32,794 nt of DNA from DASQPE01 sp964519805 (GTDB lineage: Bacteria; Gemmatimonadota; Gemmatimonadetes; Gemmatimonadales; GWC2-71-9). Where the stretch lies: contig CAZFKN010000026.1 of NCBI GenBank assembly GCA_964519805.1, positions 1 to 32,794 of the forward strand. The letters are read 5' to 3'. Position numbers and translations under genes: made by a program. This document shows, piece after piece, positions 15,648 through 24,529 of the stretch (its first letter is position 1; each line of letters opens with the position of its first letter). Below the pieces are notes generated by a model. The model made no database searches, had not been told where the DNA came from, and worked only from the letters and a program-made list of their open reading frames with translations.

Positions 15648-17722
15648 TGCGCGGCATGCGTCCGGCGTTGGCGCTGGCCGGGCTGATGGCCACGGTCGTG
15701 GTCCGCCCGCTCACGGCACAGGCGTGCCGGCCGGCGAAGACCGCGCTCGTGCTCTCCGGTGGTGGGGCGAAGGGCTTTGCCCACATCGGGGTGATCGAAA
15801 TGCTGGACAGCCTCGGCATCCGGCCCAACTACGTCGTCGGTACCAGCATGGGGGCTATCGTCGGCGCCCTGTACGCAAGCGGCTACAGCGGACACGAGAT
15901 CGACTCGCTCACCCGGGCCCTTCCGCTCGGCGCGCTGTTCCGTGGATATGAGCCGCGGCTTCCCGAGTCGCTCCGCCCGCTGCCGCCGCTGGTCGTGCTG
16001 GAGCAGGGTCGTCACGGCCTGGTGCTGGAGACCAGCGCCGTGCGGGAAGAGCAGGTGAGCGCGCTCATGAACGCGCTGATGCTCCGTGGGAACATCGCCG
16101 CGCGCGGCGACTTCGACTCGCTGCCGATTCCGTTCCGGGCGGTGGCCACCGACCTGGCGACCCGACAGGAGGTCGTGCTCGACCACGGCGACCTGGCTCA
16201 GGCGGTGCGCGCGTCGTTCTCGCTGCCGCTCGTGTTCCGGCCGGTCGCGCTCGACGGCCGCACGCTCACCGACGGCGGGATGGTAGAGAACGTACCCGTG
16301 GGCGCCGCGCGCCGACTCGGGGCCACGCGCGTGATCACCTCGCTGCTCGAGTCGGCCGAGATTCCGGATCCGGACTACGACGATCCCTCGACGACGTTCA
16401 ACCGGCTGCTGGACTTTCTGGTGGTCGGTGCGCCGCCACCGGAGCCGGGCGATTTGGTCGTCGACACGGATGTCCGTCCGTACACGACGCTCGATTTCGG
16501 GCTCGACGCGCTCGACACGCTGGTCGCGCGCGGACGTGACGCCGCCCGCCAGGCGCTCGGCAGCGCCCGCTGCGTCGTGCCGTTGGCGGTCGCTCCGCGA
16601 CCGGTGCGCTCGGACCGCCTGGTGGGCGCCGCCGTTGGCGCGGTAGATCCGAGCGAGCAGACCGTTATCCTTCGCGCCCTGCGGCTCTCCACGGCAGACA
16701 CGGTCAACGAGGCGGACCTCCGGGAAAGGCTGCTCCGCTTCGCCCGGTTCGAGCGGTACCGCGCACTGTGGCTGCATCCCGCCACGCGCGATGACGGCAT
16801 CGCGTTCGACGTCGGCGTGACCAAGGCGCCTCGGCGCGCCGCCGCGTTGGGCGTGTCGTACGACAACACGATGGGCGGTCGGCTGTGGATCGGCGGGGCC
16901 GACCGGCGGTTCCTCGATGCGCCCATCGAGCTGGGGGCGCACCTCGCGCTCGGCCAGTATCGCCAGGACATCGGCGTCTCGCTGCTGTATGCCTTCCCGA
17001 TCGACTACCGCTATTCACCGCTGCTGTTGTCGATCGACGGGGCAATCGAGGACATCCGGGTCTTCATGGACCAGACGGAGCTGCCGTCCATCACGACGCG
17101 CGAGCTGCGTTTCTTCGCCGGCACGGGGCGAAGCCCTGAGCGCGGCTGGCAGTTCCGGCTTGGCCCCGAGCTTCTCGTCTGGCACGAAGACACCCGTGGG
17201 GACCGCACGGCCTTCGGCGCGCGCGGAACGCTCGGTCTTAGCGGAGGGCTCGCGGGCCTGAGCCTCCGCCTCGACGGTGCAGTCACCACGGCCTACCAGA
17301 GCGCCTCGGCGGAGACGTCGGTCGGCATGCCATTCGGCAGCGTGATCCTGCGGCCCCGGGTGCGCTTCGGATGGGGCTCGGACGGGACGCCGCTCCAATC
17401 GACTTTCCCCCTCGGCGGCAACGAAGGCTTCCCGGGCCTGCGACTTGCGGAACGGCGTGGGTTCCAGGAGCTGCTGTTCGGACTGTCGGCGCTGCGCCCG
17501 CTGATCGGCCCCGTCGCCCTGCGCGCGGAGGGGATGGTCGGCGCCGTGGGAAGCGGGCCGGGCTTCCTGCGGCGCGGAGGGACGTCCTACGACGGGGAGT
17601 GGCTCCAGGGCATCCGCGCGGGCGTCGAGATCCGCACGCCCCTCGGCCCGGTTCGCCTGGAGGAGGGCGTCAACAGCAGGGGCGATTGGGAGGGCTTCGT
17701 CCGCACGGGGACCTGGTTCTAG
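15644..17722 (+). CDS. Patatin-like phospholipase with outer-membrane barrel (PlpD-type)
   Basis: The 692-residue protein has a signal peptide (ALALAGLMATVVVRPLTAQA). Its patatin domain has oxyanion loop GGGAKG (39-44), nucleophile elbow GTSMG with S68, and catalytic D210 in TDGGMVENVP. Residues ~345-400 look like a POTRA segment (LRLSTADTVNEADLRERLLRF). The last ~290 residues alternate polar and hydrophobic as an Omp85-type 16-strand barrel and end in Phe, the usual barrel-assembly signal. This matches type Vd secreted lipases such as Pseudomonas PlpD, which export their own phospholipase domain. Start at 15644, 15647 or 15656 cannot be decided. Confidence 0.87.
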   Translation: MMRGMRPALALAGLMATVVVRPLTAQACRPAKTALVLSGGGAKGFAHIGVIEMLDSLGIRPNYVVGTSMGAIVGALYASGYSGHEIDSLTRALPLGALFRGYEPRLPESLRPLPPLVVLEQGRHGLVLETSAVREEQVSALMNALMLRGNIAARGDFDSLPIPFRAVATDLATRQEVVLDHGDLAQAVRASFSLPLVFRPVALDGRTLTDGGMVENVPVGAARRLGATRVITSLLESAEIPDPDYDDPSTTFNRLLDFLVVGAPPPEPGDLVVDTDVRPYTTLDFGLDALDTLVARGRDAARQALGSARCVVPLAVAPRPVRSDRLVGAAVGAVDPSEQTVILRALRLSTADTVNEADLRERLLRFARFERYRALWLHPATRDDGIAFDVGVTKAPRRAAALGVSYDNTMGGRLWIGGADRRFLDAPIELGAHLALGQYRQDIGVSLLYAFPIDYRYSPLLLSIDGAIEDIRVFMDQTELPSITTRELRFFAGTGRSPERGWQFRLGPELLVWHEDTRGDRTAFGARGTLGLSGGLAGLSLRLDGAVTTAYQSASAETSVGMPFGSVILRPRVRFGWGSDGTPLQSTFPLGGNEGFPGLRLAERRGFQELLFGLSALRPLIGPVALRAEGMVGAVGSGPGFLRRGGTSYDGEWLQGIRAGVEIRTPLGPVRLEEGVNSRGDWEGFVRTGTWF

Positions 17723-17737
17723 CCGGACCGCCGATCG

Positions 17738-19635
17738 CTACCAGTCCTTGCCGTCGCCCGACGGGCGGCTTGCCCGGCGGCCAAGATGACTCGCAAGCTG
17801 CTCGCGCTGCACGGCATCCAGCAACTGCCTGGCCTGCGTGGGATCCAGCTCCTTGACCGACTCGCCGTCGCCGCCGGAGCCGAACCCGCCGCCGGCCATC
17901 GCGCCGACCGCCGCTTCCGGATTGCCCTGGAAGCCCGGGACGTTCTGGTTGCCCTGACCGTAGTCGCCGTGCCGCGACCGGCCCGCCGAGCTGCCGCCCG
18001 GCCGCTCGCCGCGCCGGCGAAGGGCGATCTCGAGATTCCACTTGGCGTCCCGATCGTGCGGATCGAGCCGGAGTGCATCCTCGTACGCGGATACCGCGTC
18101 GTCGAGCAGCGAGTCCTTCACCGCATCGGTCGCATCCTCCGCCAGCCGCACGGCCGCGTTCCCGAGATTGTACGAGCTGCGCTGCCGAAAGCGGGCTTCG
18201 CCAAGCGTGCCACGCCACCGAACCACCGCCTCGGGGTAGTGCTTCTGGCGATAGAGCGCGTTGCCCGCCCCGAAGGCGAAGGCCGGGTCAGGCGAGGACC
18301 CAAGCGCCTTCTCGAACTCCTGGTAGGCCCCCGCCCAGTCGCCGGTGTCGTAGCGACGCTCGGCTTGCCGGGCGTCCCATGCCGCGGGACTACAGCTCCC
18401 CAGCACCGTGGTGAGGAGGAAAAGCGCGGCGGCGACGCCGGCCTCGACATCGGCGACGCGACGCCCTCCTGCGCTGCCACCCGTCCGGCCGGCCATGATG
18501 GGGACCGCGATCTCCACGAGCAGCAGCACGACGGCAGCCGCGAGCGGCCACTGGAACCGGTCCGCAGGCTTTCGCGCGTTGCGCACGCCCATGGTCCGTA
18601 CGTCCACCCGGGCCAGCGTCTCCCCCAGCGCTCGCAGCGCCGCCGCGTCGTCCCACCGGGCGTAAGCGCCGCCGGTCTGCGTCGCCGCGCGCCGAAGGTC
18701 GCTCTCCTCGAGACGGGAGTTCACGATCCGCCCGATGTGGTCGCGGTGGTAACGCTCGGGCGCCTCGGTGCTGTCTGCCGGCACCGGTCCGCCCTGGACC
18801 GAGCCCACGCCGATCGCAAAAAGCGGCACGCCCTCGCGCAGCAGTCGGGGGAGCGTGGGACCGACGTCTCCATCTCCGCTCTCGCCGTCCGAGATCAAGA
18901 GCGCCACACGCGCGCCGGGCTCGCCCTCGTGCTCGAACACCTTCGCGGCCGCCGCGAGCGCNNNNNNNNNNNNNNNNNNNNNNNNNNNNNNNNNNNNNNN
19001 NNNNNNNNNNNNNNNNNNNNNNNNNNNNNNNNNNNNNNNNNNNNNNNNNNNNNNNNNNNNNCACGCGCGCCGGGCTCGCCCTCGTGCTCGAACACCTTCG
19101 CGGCCGCCGCGAGCGCGGCGGAGACGTCGGTCGAAGGGTCGCCGATGTCGTCGGTGCTGCCGGCATCCAGGAAGCGGCGGAACGCGTCGTGATCGCCGGT
19201 GAGCGGCAGCTGGACGAAGGCGCTGCCGCCGAAGACGACGAGACCGAACCGGTCGCCGGGCGAGGCGGAGGCAATCGAGTCGGCGAGCCGCTTGGCCCGG
19301 GCCAGCCGAGTACCGCCGGCGTCGGCGACGTTCATCGAGCGCGACAGGTCGAGCAGCACGAGCACGTCCCGTCCCGCCCGCGCGATGAGCGCCGGACGCT
19401 GGCCGACCTGGGGCCTTGCAGCGGCTAGGACGAGCGTCCCAAGGGCGGCAAGCCGCAGCCCGTGCCTGAAGAGCCGCCGCCCGGCTGCCGGAATCGCGGA
19501 GAGCTGGGCGAGCAGCTCGGGATCGCCGAAACGCTCGAGCGCCCCGCGCCGCCGGTGCTCCGCTCGGAAGGCAAGCGCCCCGCCTGCGGGGAGGAGCAGC
19601 AGCAACAGAAGCACGGCCGGATGCGCGAACGTCAC
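17738..19635 (-). CDS. BatB-BatC fusion: VWA membrane protein with TPR tail (interrupted by false gap)
   Basis: Starting at GTG 19635, the protein has two N-terminal membrane helices (about 7-22 and 58-74). A VWA domain follows with MIDAS DLSRSM at 96-101 and, beyond the gap, LLISDGESGDGD. Then come another hydrophobic helix (PLAAAVVLLLVEIAVPIM), a further one before a Cys, and TPR repeats (YDTGDWAGAYQEFEKAL, ALYRQKHYPEAVVRW, NLGNAAVRL). A Gly-rich acidic tail ends the protein. The 100-N run at 18962-19061 lies inside the VWA domain. If it and one copy of the flanking 55-bp duplicate are removed, the reading frame is exactly 581 codons including the stop. BatB and BatC are separate genes in Bacteroidetes; here they are one. 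It starts 7 bases after the BatA stop. Confidence 0.85.
18907..19116. other. Scaffold gap flanked by an identical 55-bp overlap
   Basis: Bases 18907-18961 and 19062-19116 are identical and are separated by exactly 100 N (18962-19061). This is what a scaffolder leaves when two contig ends overlap but were not merged. The true sequence almost certainly has one copy and no gap, as shown by the restored BatB reading frame. It is not a biological repeat. Confidence 0.9.
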
Positions 19636-19642
19636 GGTAGCC

Positions 19643-20632
19643 TCACGGGACGGTGCGCAGCCCGAGTCCGAGCAGCAGCTCGGCGCCGAGGAGCATGAGG
19701 CCCGACAACAGGAGGTAGGGGAACAGCTCTCCCCAGTCCCGCGTCTCCCCGATTCGCACGTCCACGCGCTCGAGGGGGTCGATGGCGGCCATGATCTGCG
19801 TGAGTGCCTCGGGATCGGTCGCCCGGTAGTACCGGCCGCCTGTGCGCTCGGCAATCCGGCGAAGGATCGCCTCGTCCGAGCTGGTCAGCCGGTCGGCCTC
19901 GCGCCCGCCCCACCGCCAGATGAAGGAGTGGTTGCGCGTGGTGGTATCGGCACTGCTGAGCCCGATGGCGTGAATCCGGACGCCGAGCGCGCGGGCCGCC
20001 TCCGCCGCGACAAAGGGCGACGGCTTGCCTGTGTTGTTGGCTCCGTCCGTGACCAGCACGATCGTGCTCGCGGCCGGCGGCAGATCCTTCACCTGCGCCA
20101 GGGCCAGCGCGAGCGCCGTACCGATCGCGGTCCCGTCGGGCAGCTGGCCGATGTCCGCTTTCCGCAGCATCCGCTCGACGAGATCCGCGTCGGGCGTGAG
20201 GGGCGCCTGGAGAAACGCGCGCCCGGCGAAGATCACCAGGCCGAGCAGATCGCCCTCGCGCCGGTGGGCGAGGTCGGCCAGCTCGTTCCGCGCTACCTCC
20301 AGCCGGTTGCCCGGCTGGAAATCGCCCGATCCCATGCTGCTCGAGATGTCGAGGACGAGGACCAGGTTGCGCGACTTGATGCGGATGTCCTCGACATGGT
20401 GGGCGCGTTGCGGACGCGCGAGCGCCAGAACCAGAAGCGCGAGCCCGACCGGCACGACCCACGGCAGGAGTCGGCTCCAACGCGCTCGCCTCGAGGCCGG
20501 CGCTCCTGGCAGCAACGCGAGGGAGGAGAAACCGAGGTTCGGGGGCGGCTCGCGCCGCCGCCGCCAAAGGCGCCAGGCCTGGGCCAGCGGGAGCCCGAGC
20601 AGTAGCAGGACCAGCGGGTCAGCGAACCGCAT
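19643..20632 (-). CDS. BatA-like VWA-domain membrane protein
   Basis: A 329-residue protein with N-terminal helices (6-20 and 55-73), a VWA domain and a C-terminal helix (YLLLSGLMLLGAELLLGLGL). The MIDAS is DISSSM at 95-100, with T in PDGTAIGTAL and D in LVTDGANNTGK completing the metal site. BatA-type proteins sit in the inner membrane with the VWA domain exposed and are linked to MoxR ATPases in aerotolerance and envelope stress. ATG 20632 was chosen because the first helix follows directly; it overlaps the upstream gene by 14 bases. Confidence 0.9.
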   Translation of the reverse strand: MRFADPLVLLLLGLPLAQAWRLWRRRREPPPNLGFSSLALLPGAPASRRARWSRLLPWVVPVGLALLVLALARPQRAHHVEDIRIKSRNLVLVLDISSSMGSGDFQPGNRLEVARNELADLAHRREGDLLGLVIFAGRAFLQAPLTPDADLVERMLRKADIGQLPDGTAIGTALALALAQVKDLPPAASTIVLVTDGANNTGKPSPFVAAEAARALGVRIHAIGLSSADTTTRNHSFIWRWGGREADRLTSSDEAILRRIAERTGGRYYRATDPEALTQIMAAIDPLERVDVRIGETRDWGELFPYLLLSGLMLLGAELLLGLGLRTVP

Positions 20633-21614
20633 CGGCGGACTCGAGGGTTGCAGCCGGTGGCGCCGCGTCGCGCCAGGCGCCGAGCAGCTCGCGCGCGGCG
20701 CGGATGAGATGGGCCGCGTCCGCATCGTCCGGCCGATGCCGCGCGAACTTCACGAGATCGGCGTCGGCCAGAAATGCGGCGCACCGGTCGCGCAGCCCGC
20801 CATCGGCGAGGACGGGTGGGAGCGCCCACACCAGCTCGCCGGTCGTGCGCTCGAGCGCGGGAATGCCGTACGCGTCTTCGAGGTAGCGGCGCATCACGTG
20901 CGTCACGCCGTCATAGTGGCGGTCGACCTCGCCCCGGGCGGGCCAACGCTCGCGCTCGATCTGGCTCAATCGCGCCAGCGCGATCTCGTAGGGACCGAGG
21001 ATCACGGCGGGGGGGCCCCCGGGCTCCGGCTCGGGGGCGGCGCGTGGCGTGCCACGAAGTCGGCGCCGCAGCAGCAAGCCGACACCACCAAACCCAGCCA
21101 GGCCAAGCAGCGCCACGACGAGTCGGGGATCGGGGCCGCGCTGGCGCTCGATCTCCTTGATGTCCCGGAGCGTGGGGTTGCCGGGCGGTGCCACGGAGTC
21201 GATGTCCACGTAGGCGGGGTCGCTCACGAGGATACCGCGCTGGCCGGAGACGATGCGCACGAACGGAAGGCCGAACAGCGGGATCGGCCGGTGACCCAGC
21301 CGGTAGAACGCGAGTCGCGCGCGTCCCTCGAGCATCCGGTTGCCGACCTTGCGGAGCGGTGTCAGGTCCAACAGGCGCACGCCCTCCGCCAGGTCGGCGA
21401 CCGGGCGCGCGATCGAATCGGAGAGCAGGTCGCGCTCGTGCAGGTGGACACGAAAGCGAACCGTCACCGAGTCGCCCACGGTGGCGTGGCCCGGCTCCGC
21501 GGTCATTTCGAAGCTCTGGCTGTTCCAGTCGGGTGCCTGGGCCCAGCCGGGATGCGGCCGCATTCCGACGGTGATCCCGGCGGCAAGTGCTGCCCCAACC
21601 GCCACCCCTCTCAC
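20619..21614 (-). CDS. BatD-like/DUF4381-type membrane protein
   Basis: The 331-residue protein has a signal peptide (AVGAALAAGITVGM) and an extracytoplasmic beta domain opening SFEMTAEPGHATVGDSVTVRF, as in BatD oxygen-tolerance proteins. A membrane helix (LVVALLGLAGFGGVGLLL) follows, and then a cytoplasmic helical domain with HYDGVTHVMRRYLEDAYGIPALERTTGEL, the pattern of DUF4381-like proteins of MoxR operons. It probably holds the BatA/BatB proteins in a membrane complex. The GTG start at 21614 lies 5 bases from a 100-N gap, so its RBS is unseen and a start inside the gap cannot be excluded. Confidence 0.75.
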   Translation of the reverse strand: MRGVAVGAALAAGITVGMRPHPGWAQAPDWNSQSFEMTAEPGHATVGDSVTVRFRVHLHERDLLSDSIARPVADLAEGVRLLDLTPLRKVGNRMLEGRARLAFYRLGHRPIPLFGLPFVRIVSGQRGILVSDPAYVDIDSVAPPGNPTLRDIKEIERQRGPDPRLVVALLGLAGFGGVGLLLRRRLRGTPRAAPEPEPGGPPAVILGPYEIALARLSQIERERWPARGEVDRHYDGVTHVMRRYLEDAYGIPALERTTGELVWALPPVLADGGLRDRCAAFLADADLVKFARHRPDDADAAHLIRAARELLGAWRDAAPPAATLESADAVR

Positions 21615-21618
21615 TTCT

Positions 21619-21718
21619 NNNNNNNNNNNNNNNNNNNNNNNNNNNNNNNNNNNNNNNNNNNNNNNNNNNNNNNNNNNNNNNNNNNNNNNNNNNNNNNNNN
21701 NNNNNNNNNNNNNNNNNN
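21619..21718. other. Assembly gap of 100 N
   Basis: A 100-base N run lies between the DUF58 gene and the BatD-like gene. Unlike the other gap, the flanks share no repeat, so real sequence of unknown length is missing. It should hold the DUF58 C-terminus (a few tens of codons) and the RBS of the next gene. Confidence 0.95.
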
Positions 21719-22548
21719 CCGTAGGGCTCGCCCGCGTTCAGCCGCAGCAGATCAGCGCCGCCTTCTTCGACCGCCCGCCCCAGCTCCGCGTCGAACCGAG
21801 CCACGCCGCTCAGTAACCGATCGCGCACACGGGGGCTCGACGTGTCCACCCATTGCCAGGCACCGGTCTCCGCGTCCGTCAGCGCCACCAGACCCACGTC
21901 GGGCAGCTCGCGCTCGCGCGGATCGACCAGCTGCACCGCAATGACGTCGTGACGCCGAGCGAGGCGGCCGAGCACGGCCTCCCAGCCTTCGGCAAGGAAG
22001 TCGGAGACCAGAAAGAGCACCGACCGCCGGCGGAGCAACGGCTCGAGCTCGGCGAGGCTACCGGCCAGATCGGTGCCCCGCGCCGCCGGCTCGTGGGCCA
22101 GCAGCTCGCTGATCACGCGCAGGACCTGTCGGCGCCCCTTGCGCGGCGGAACGTAGCGCTCCAGGTGATCGGTAAAAAACGCCGCACCCACCCGGTCGTT
22201 GCTGCGCGCGGCCGCGAGTGCCAGCACCGCGCAGACCTCCACCGCCAGCGCGCGCTTGGTGCGCCGCCGGGTGCCGAATGCGCCGGACGCGCTGTAGTCC
22301 ACGGCAAAGAGAACGGTGAGCTCACGCTCCTCCAGGAACCGCTTGACATAGGCGGCGCCGAGGCGGGCGGTGACGTTCCAGTCGATGGTACGGACGTCGT
22401 CGCCCGGCTGGTACTCGCGCACTTCGGCGAACTCGACGCCGCGCCCGCGAAAGGCGCTCGAGTACTCCCCGGCCACGATGTCGCGGACGAGGTGCCGGGT
22501 CGTGATCTCGATCCGCCGGACCTCGGCGGCGACCTGCTCGGGGTTCAC
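21719..22548 (-). CDS. DUF58 protein (MoxR partner), 3' end lost in gap
   Basis: About 276 residues are visible from ATG 22548. The DUF58 signature is intact at residues 33-62: FRGRGVEFAEVREYQPGDDV, followed by IDWNVTARLG. A VWA-like half follows with FAVDYSASGAFG and LFLVSDFLAEGWEAVL. DUF58 proteins accompany MoxR ATPases and BatA/BatB and are thought to be their cytosolic substrates or adaptors. The start overlaps the MoxR stop (ATGA). The C-terminus runs into the N run. Confidence 0.92.
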
Positions 22549-23567
22549 GGTACCGGAACGGCGGCAAGCAGACGCTGCAGGAGGGCGTCGGGGCCCACGC
22601 CCTCGGCGTCGGCCCGGTAGGAGAGGATCACACGGTGGCGGAGCACGTCCAGCGCGAGCGCCTTCACGTCTTCCGGCGCCACGTAGTCCCGCCCGTTCAG
22701 GAACGCGTGAGCCTTGGCGGCCCGCAGCAGGAAGATTCCCGCGCGCGGAGAGGCGCCGTATTCGATCAGCGGGCGGAGGTCGGCGAGGCCTACGGCGTCC
22801 GGATTCCGGGTCGCTCCGACCACGTCCAACACGTACTCTTTCACCCGGTCGTCCACGTACGCCTCACGGACGAGCCGCCGGGCGTGGAGCACCCGGGCCG
22901 GGTTCAGCACCGGCCGCGCTTCCGGCTCGGGCCCACCGGTCATCCGGTCGAGCACCTCGCGCTCGTCGCCTCGCCCGGGGTACGTGACCACCAGCTTGAA
23001 CATGAAGCGGTCCACCTGCGCTTCAGGGAGCGGGTAGGTGCCCTCGTGCTCGATCGGGTTCTGGGTAGCGAGCACCAGGAACAGCTCCGGCAGCGGGAAG
23101 CTTTGGCCGCCGATCGTCACCTGCTTCTCCTGCATGGCTTCGAGCAGCGCGCTCTGCACCTTCGCCGGCGCGCGATTGATCTCATCCGCGAGCAGGATGT
23201 TGGTGAAGATCGGGCCTCGCTGGACCGTGAACTCGCCGCTCCGCTGGTTGTAGATCTGCGTGCCGATCAGGTCGGCCGGGAGGAGGTCGGGCGTAAACTG
23301 GATGCGGTGAAATCCGCCGCTCACGGTTGCGGCCAGCGTGCGCACGGCCAGCGTCTTGGCGAGTCCGGGCACACCCTCCAGCAGCACGTGGCCCTCGGCC
23401 AGGAGGCCGATTACCAGCCGCTCGAGCAGCGTCCGCTGGCCGACGATGACCCGGCTCAGCTCGTCCAGGATCTCGGCGGCCAAACGGCTTTCGCCCGCAA
23501 AGCCGGCGGGCGGTCCCGCCGATGCCGCGTGCGGTCGTCCACTCATTGGATCGGGAAGCGCGTTCAT
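22545..23567 (-). CDS. MoxR-family AAA+ ATPase
   Basis: The 340-residue protein carries Walker A GVPGLAKT (65-72), Walker B LLADEINRAP (D128, E129), sensor region LATQNPIEHEGTYPLPEAQ with the arginine in VDRFMFK, and the C-terminal lid (YGASPRAGIFLLRAAKAHAF). MoxR ATPases act as chaperones that mature or assemble protein complexes together with VWA proteins; here those are encoded by the next four genes. It is the first gene of the operon. ATG 23567 or 23546 could be the start. The 119-base space to the AraC gene should hold its promoter. Confidence 0.95.
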   Translation of the reverse strand: MNALPDPMSGRPHAASAGPPAGFAGESRLAAEILDELSRVIVGQRTLLERLVIGLLAEGHVLLEGVPGLAKTLAVRTLAATVSGGFHRIQFTPDLLPADLIGTQIYNQRSGEFTVQRGPIFTNILLADEINRAPAKVQSALLEAMQEKQVTIGGQSFPLPELFLVLATQNPIEHEGTYPLPEAQVDRFMFKLVVTYPGRGDEREVLDRMTGGPEPEARPVLNPARVLHARRLVREAYVDDRVKEYVLDVVGATRNPDAVGLADLRPLIEYGASPRAGIFLLRAAKAHAFLNGRDYVAPEDVKALALDVLRHRVILSYRADAEGVGPDALLQRLLAAVPVP

Positions 23568-23686
23568 TCGGTAACGGTAATGTCCCCCGGGCCGACCAGC
23601 GAGGGTCCCGCCGAATCCTGCCGCGGCGCCGCCCCGTAAGGGACGCTGGGTCGCGATCTCGCGCTCCCAGGTCGGCAGGTACCCCC

Positions 23687-24529
23687 ATGAGCACGTTGAC
23701 CCAGGACGGCCGCTTCTACGGACGGGTTCACCGCCTGCGGACCCTGGGCGACGTCGTGCTGTGCGAGACGGCCTATCCGCCCGGTGCCGTCGTGCCGTGG
23801 CACAGCCACGAGAGTCCGCTGTTCTGTCTGGTGCTCGCCGGGTCGCTCGACGAGCACGGACGCGGCGGCCGACACCTGACCTTCGCTGGCGGCCGACTCT
23901 TCTTCCACCCCGCCCACGAGCCACACGCGCACGGTTTTGATGCGCCGACCCGCTGCTTCAGCGTGACGCTGGGACCGATGCTGATCCAGCGTCTCGAGCG
24001 CGCCGGCTCCGCGCGGCTTCCGGGCCCCCGCGATCTCGGCATGACCCGGGCCGCGTGGCTCGGGCGGCAGCTCCACGGCGAGTTCGAGCGCGGCTCCGAC
24101 GCCTCGGAGCTCACGCTCGAAGGCCTGGTGCTCGCGCTAGTTGGCGAAGTCATCCGCTGTCCCCGCGCCGAGCGCGCAGCCGCCTCCGGCTGGGTCAGCA
24201 CCGTCCGCGATCTCATCGAGGCCCGGTATCGCGAGCCCGTCGGGCTATCCGACGTCGCGGACGCGGTCGGAGTCCATCCCGTGCACGTCGCGAGGACGTT
24301 CCGCCGGACGTTCGGCTGCAGTGTGGGTGCCTACGTGCGGCGCCGGCGGATCGATGCCGCCTGCCGCAGCCTGCTTGGCAGCGACGACTCGCTGGCCAGC
24401 ATTGCGGTCGCCTCGGGCTTTTGCGACCAGAGCCATTTCACACGCCGATTCAAGGAGCAGGTCGGAGTCACGCCCAGGGCGTACCGCGCCGCACGCGGCG
24501 CGAGGAGCCTCCATGCCGGACTCGACTGA
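23687..24529 (+). CDS. AraC-family regulator with cupin sensor domain
   Basis: The 280-residue regulator has an N-terminal cupin-like domain (PPGAVVPWHSHESPLFCLVLAG, HPAHEPHAHGF) that should sense a small ligand. The C-terminal double HTH carries LSDVADAVGVHPVHVARTFR and ASIAVASGFCDQSHFTRRFKE, ending VTPRAYR. Its 3' end overlaps the oxidoreductase gene by 17 bases, so it probably controls that enzyme or its substrate pathway. It is divergent from moxR. ATG 23687 was chosen from the domain start; upstream codons in the same frame overlap moxR antisense. Confidence 0.88.
   Translation: MSTLTQDGRFYGRVHRLRTLGDVVLCETAYPPGAVVPWHSHESPLFCLVLAGSLDEHGRGGRHLTFAGGRLFFHPAHEPHAHGFDAPTRCFSVTLGPMLIQRLERAGSARLPGPRDLGMTRAAWLGRQLHGEFERGSDASELTLEGLVLALVGEVIRCPRAERAAASGWVSTVRDLIEARYREPVGLSDVADAVGVHPVHVARTFRRTFGCSVGAYVRRRRIDAACRSLLGSDDSLASIAVASGFCDQSHFTRRFKEQVGVTPRAYRAARGARSLHAGLD

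Noticed and set aside
15566..16942. 458-codon minus-strand frame under the patatin gene
   Set aside because: Antisense to a clear catalytic domain (GGGAKG, GTSMG, DGG); rich in Arg/His/Gly and without a domain.
18907..19116. Biological 55-bp direct repeat
   Set aside because: It flanks an exact 100-N scaffold gap and removing one copy restores the reading frame; it is an assembly overlap.
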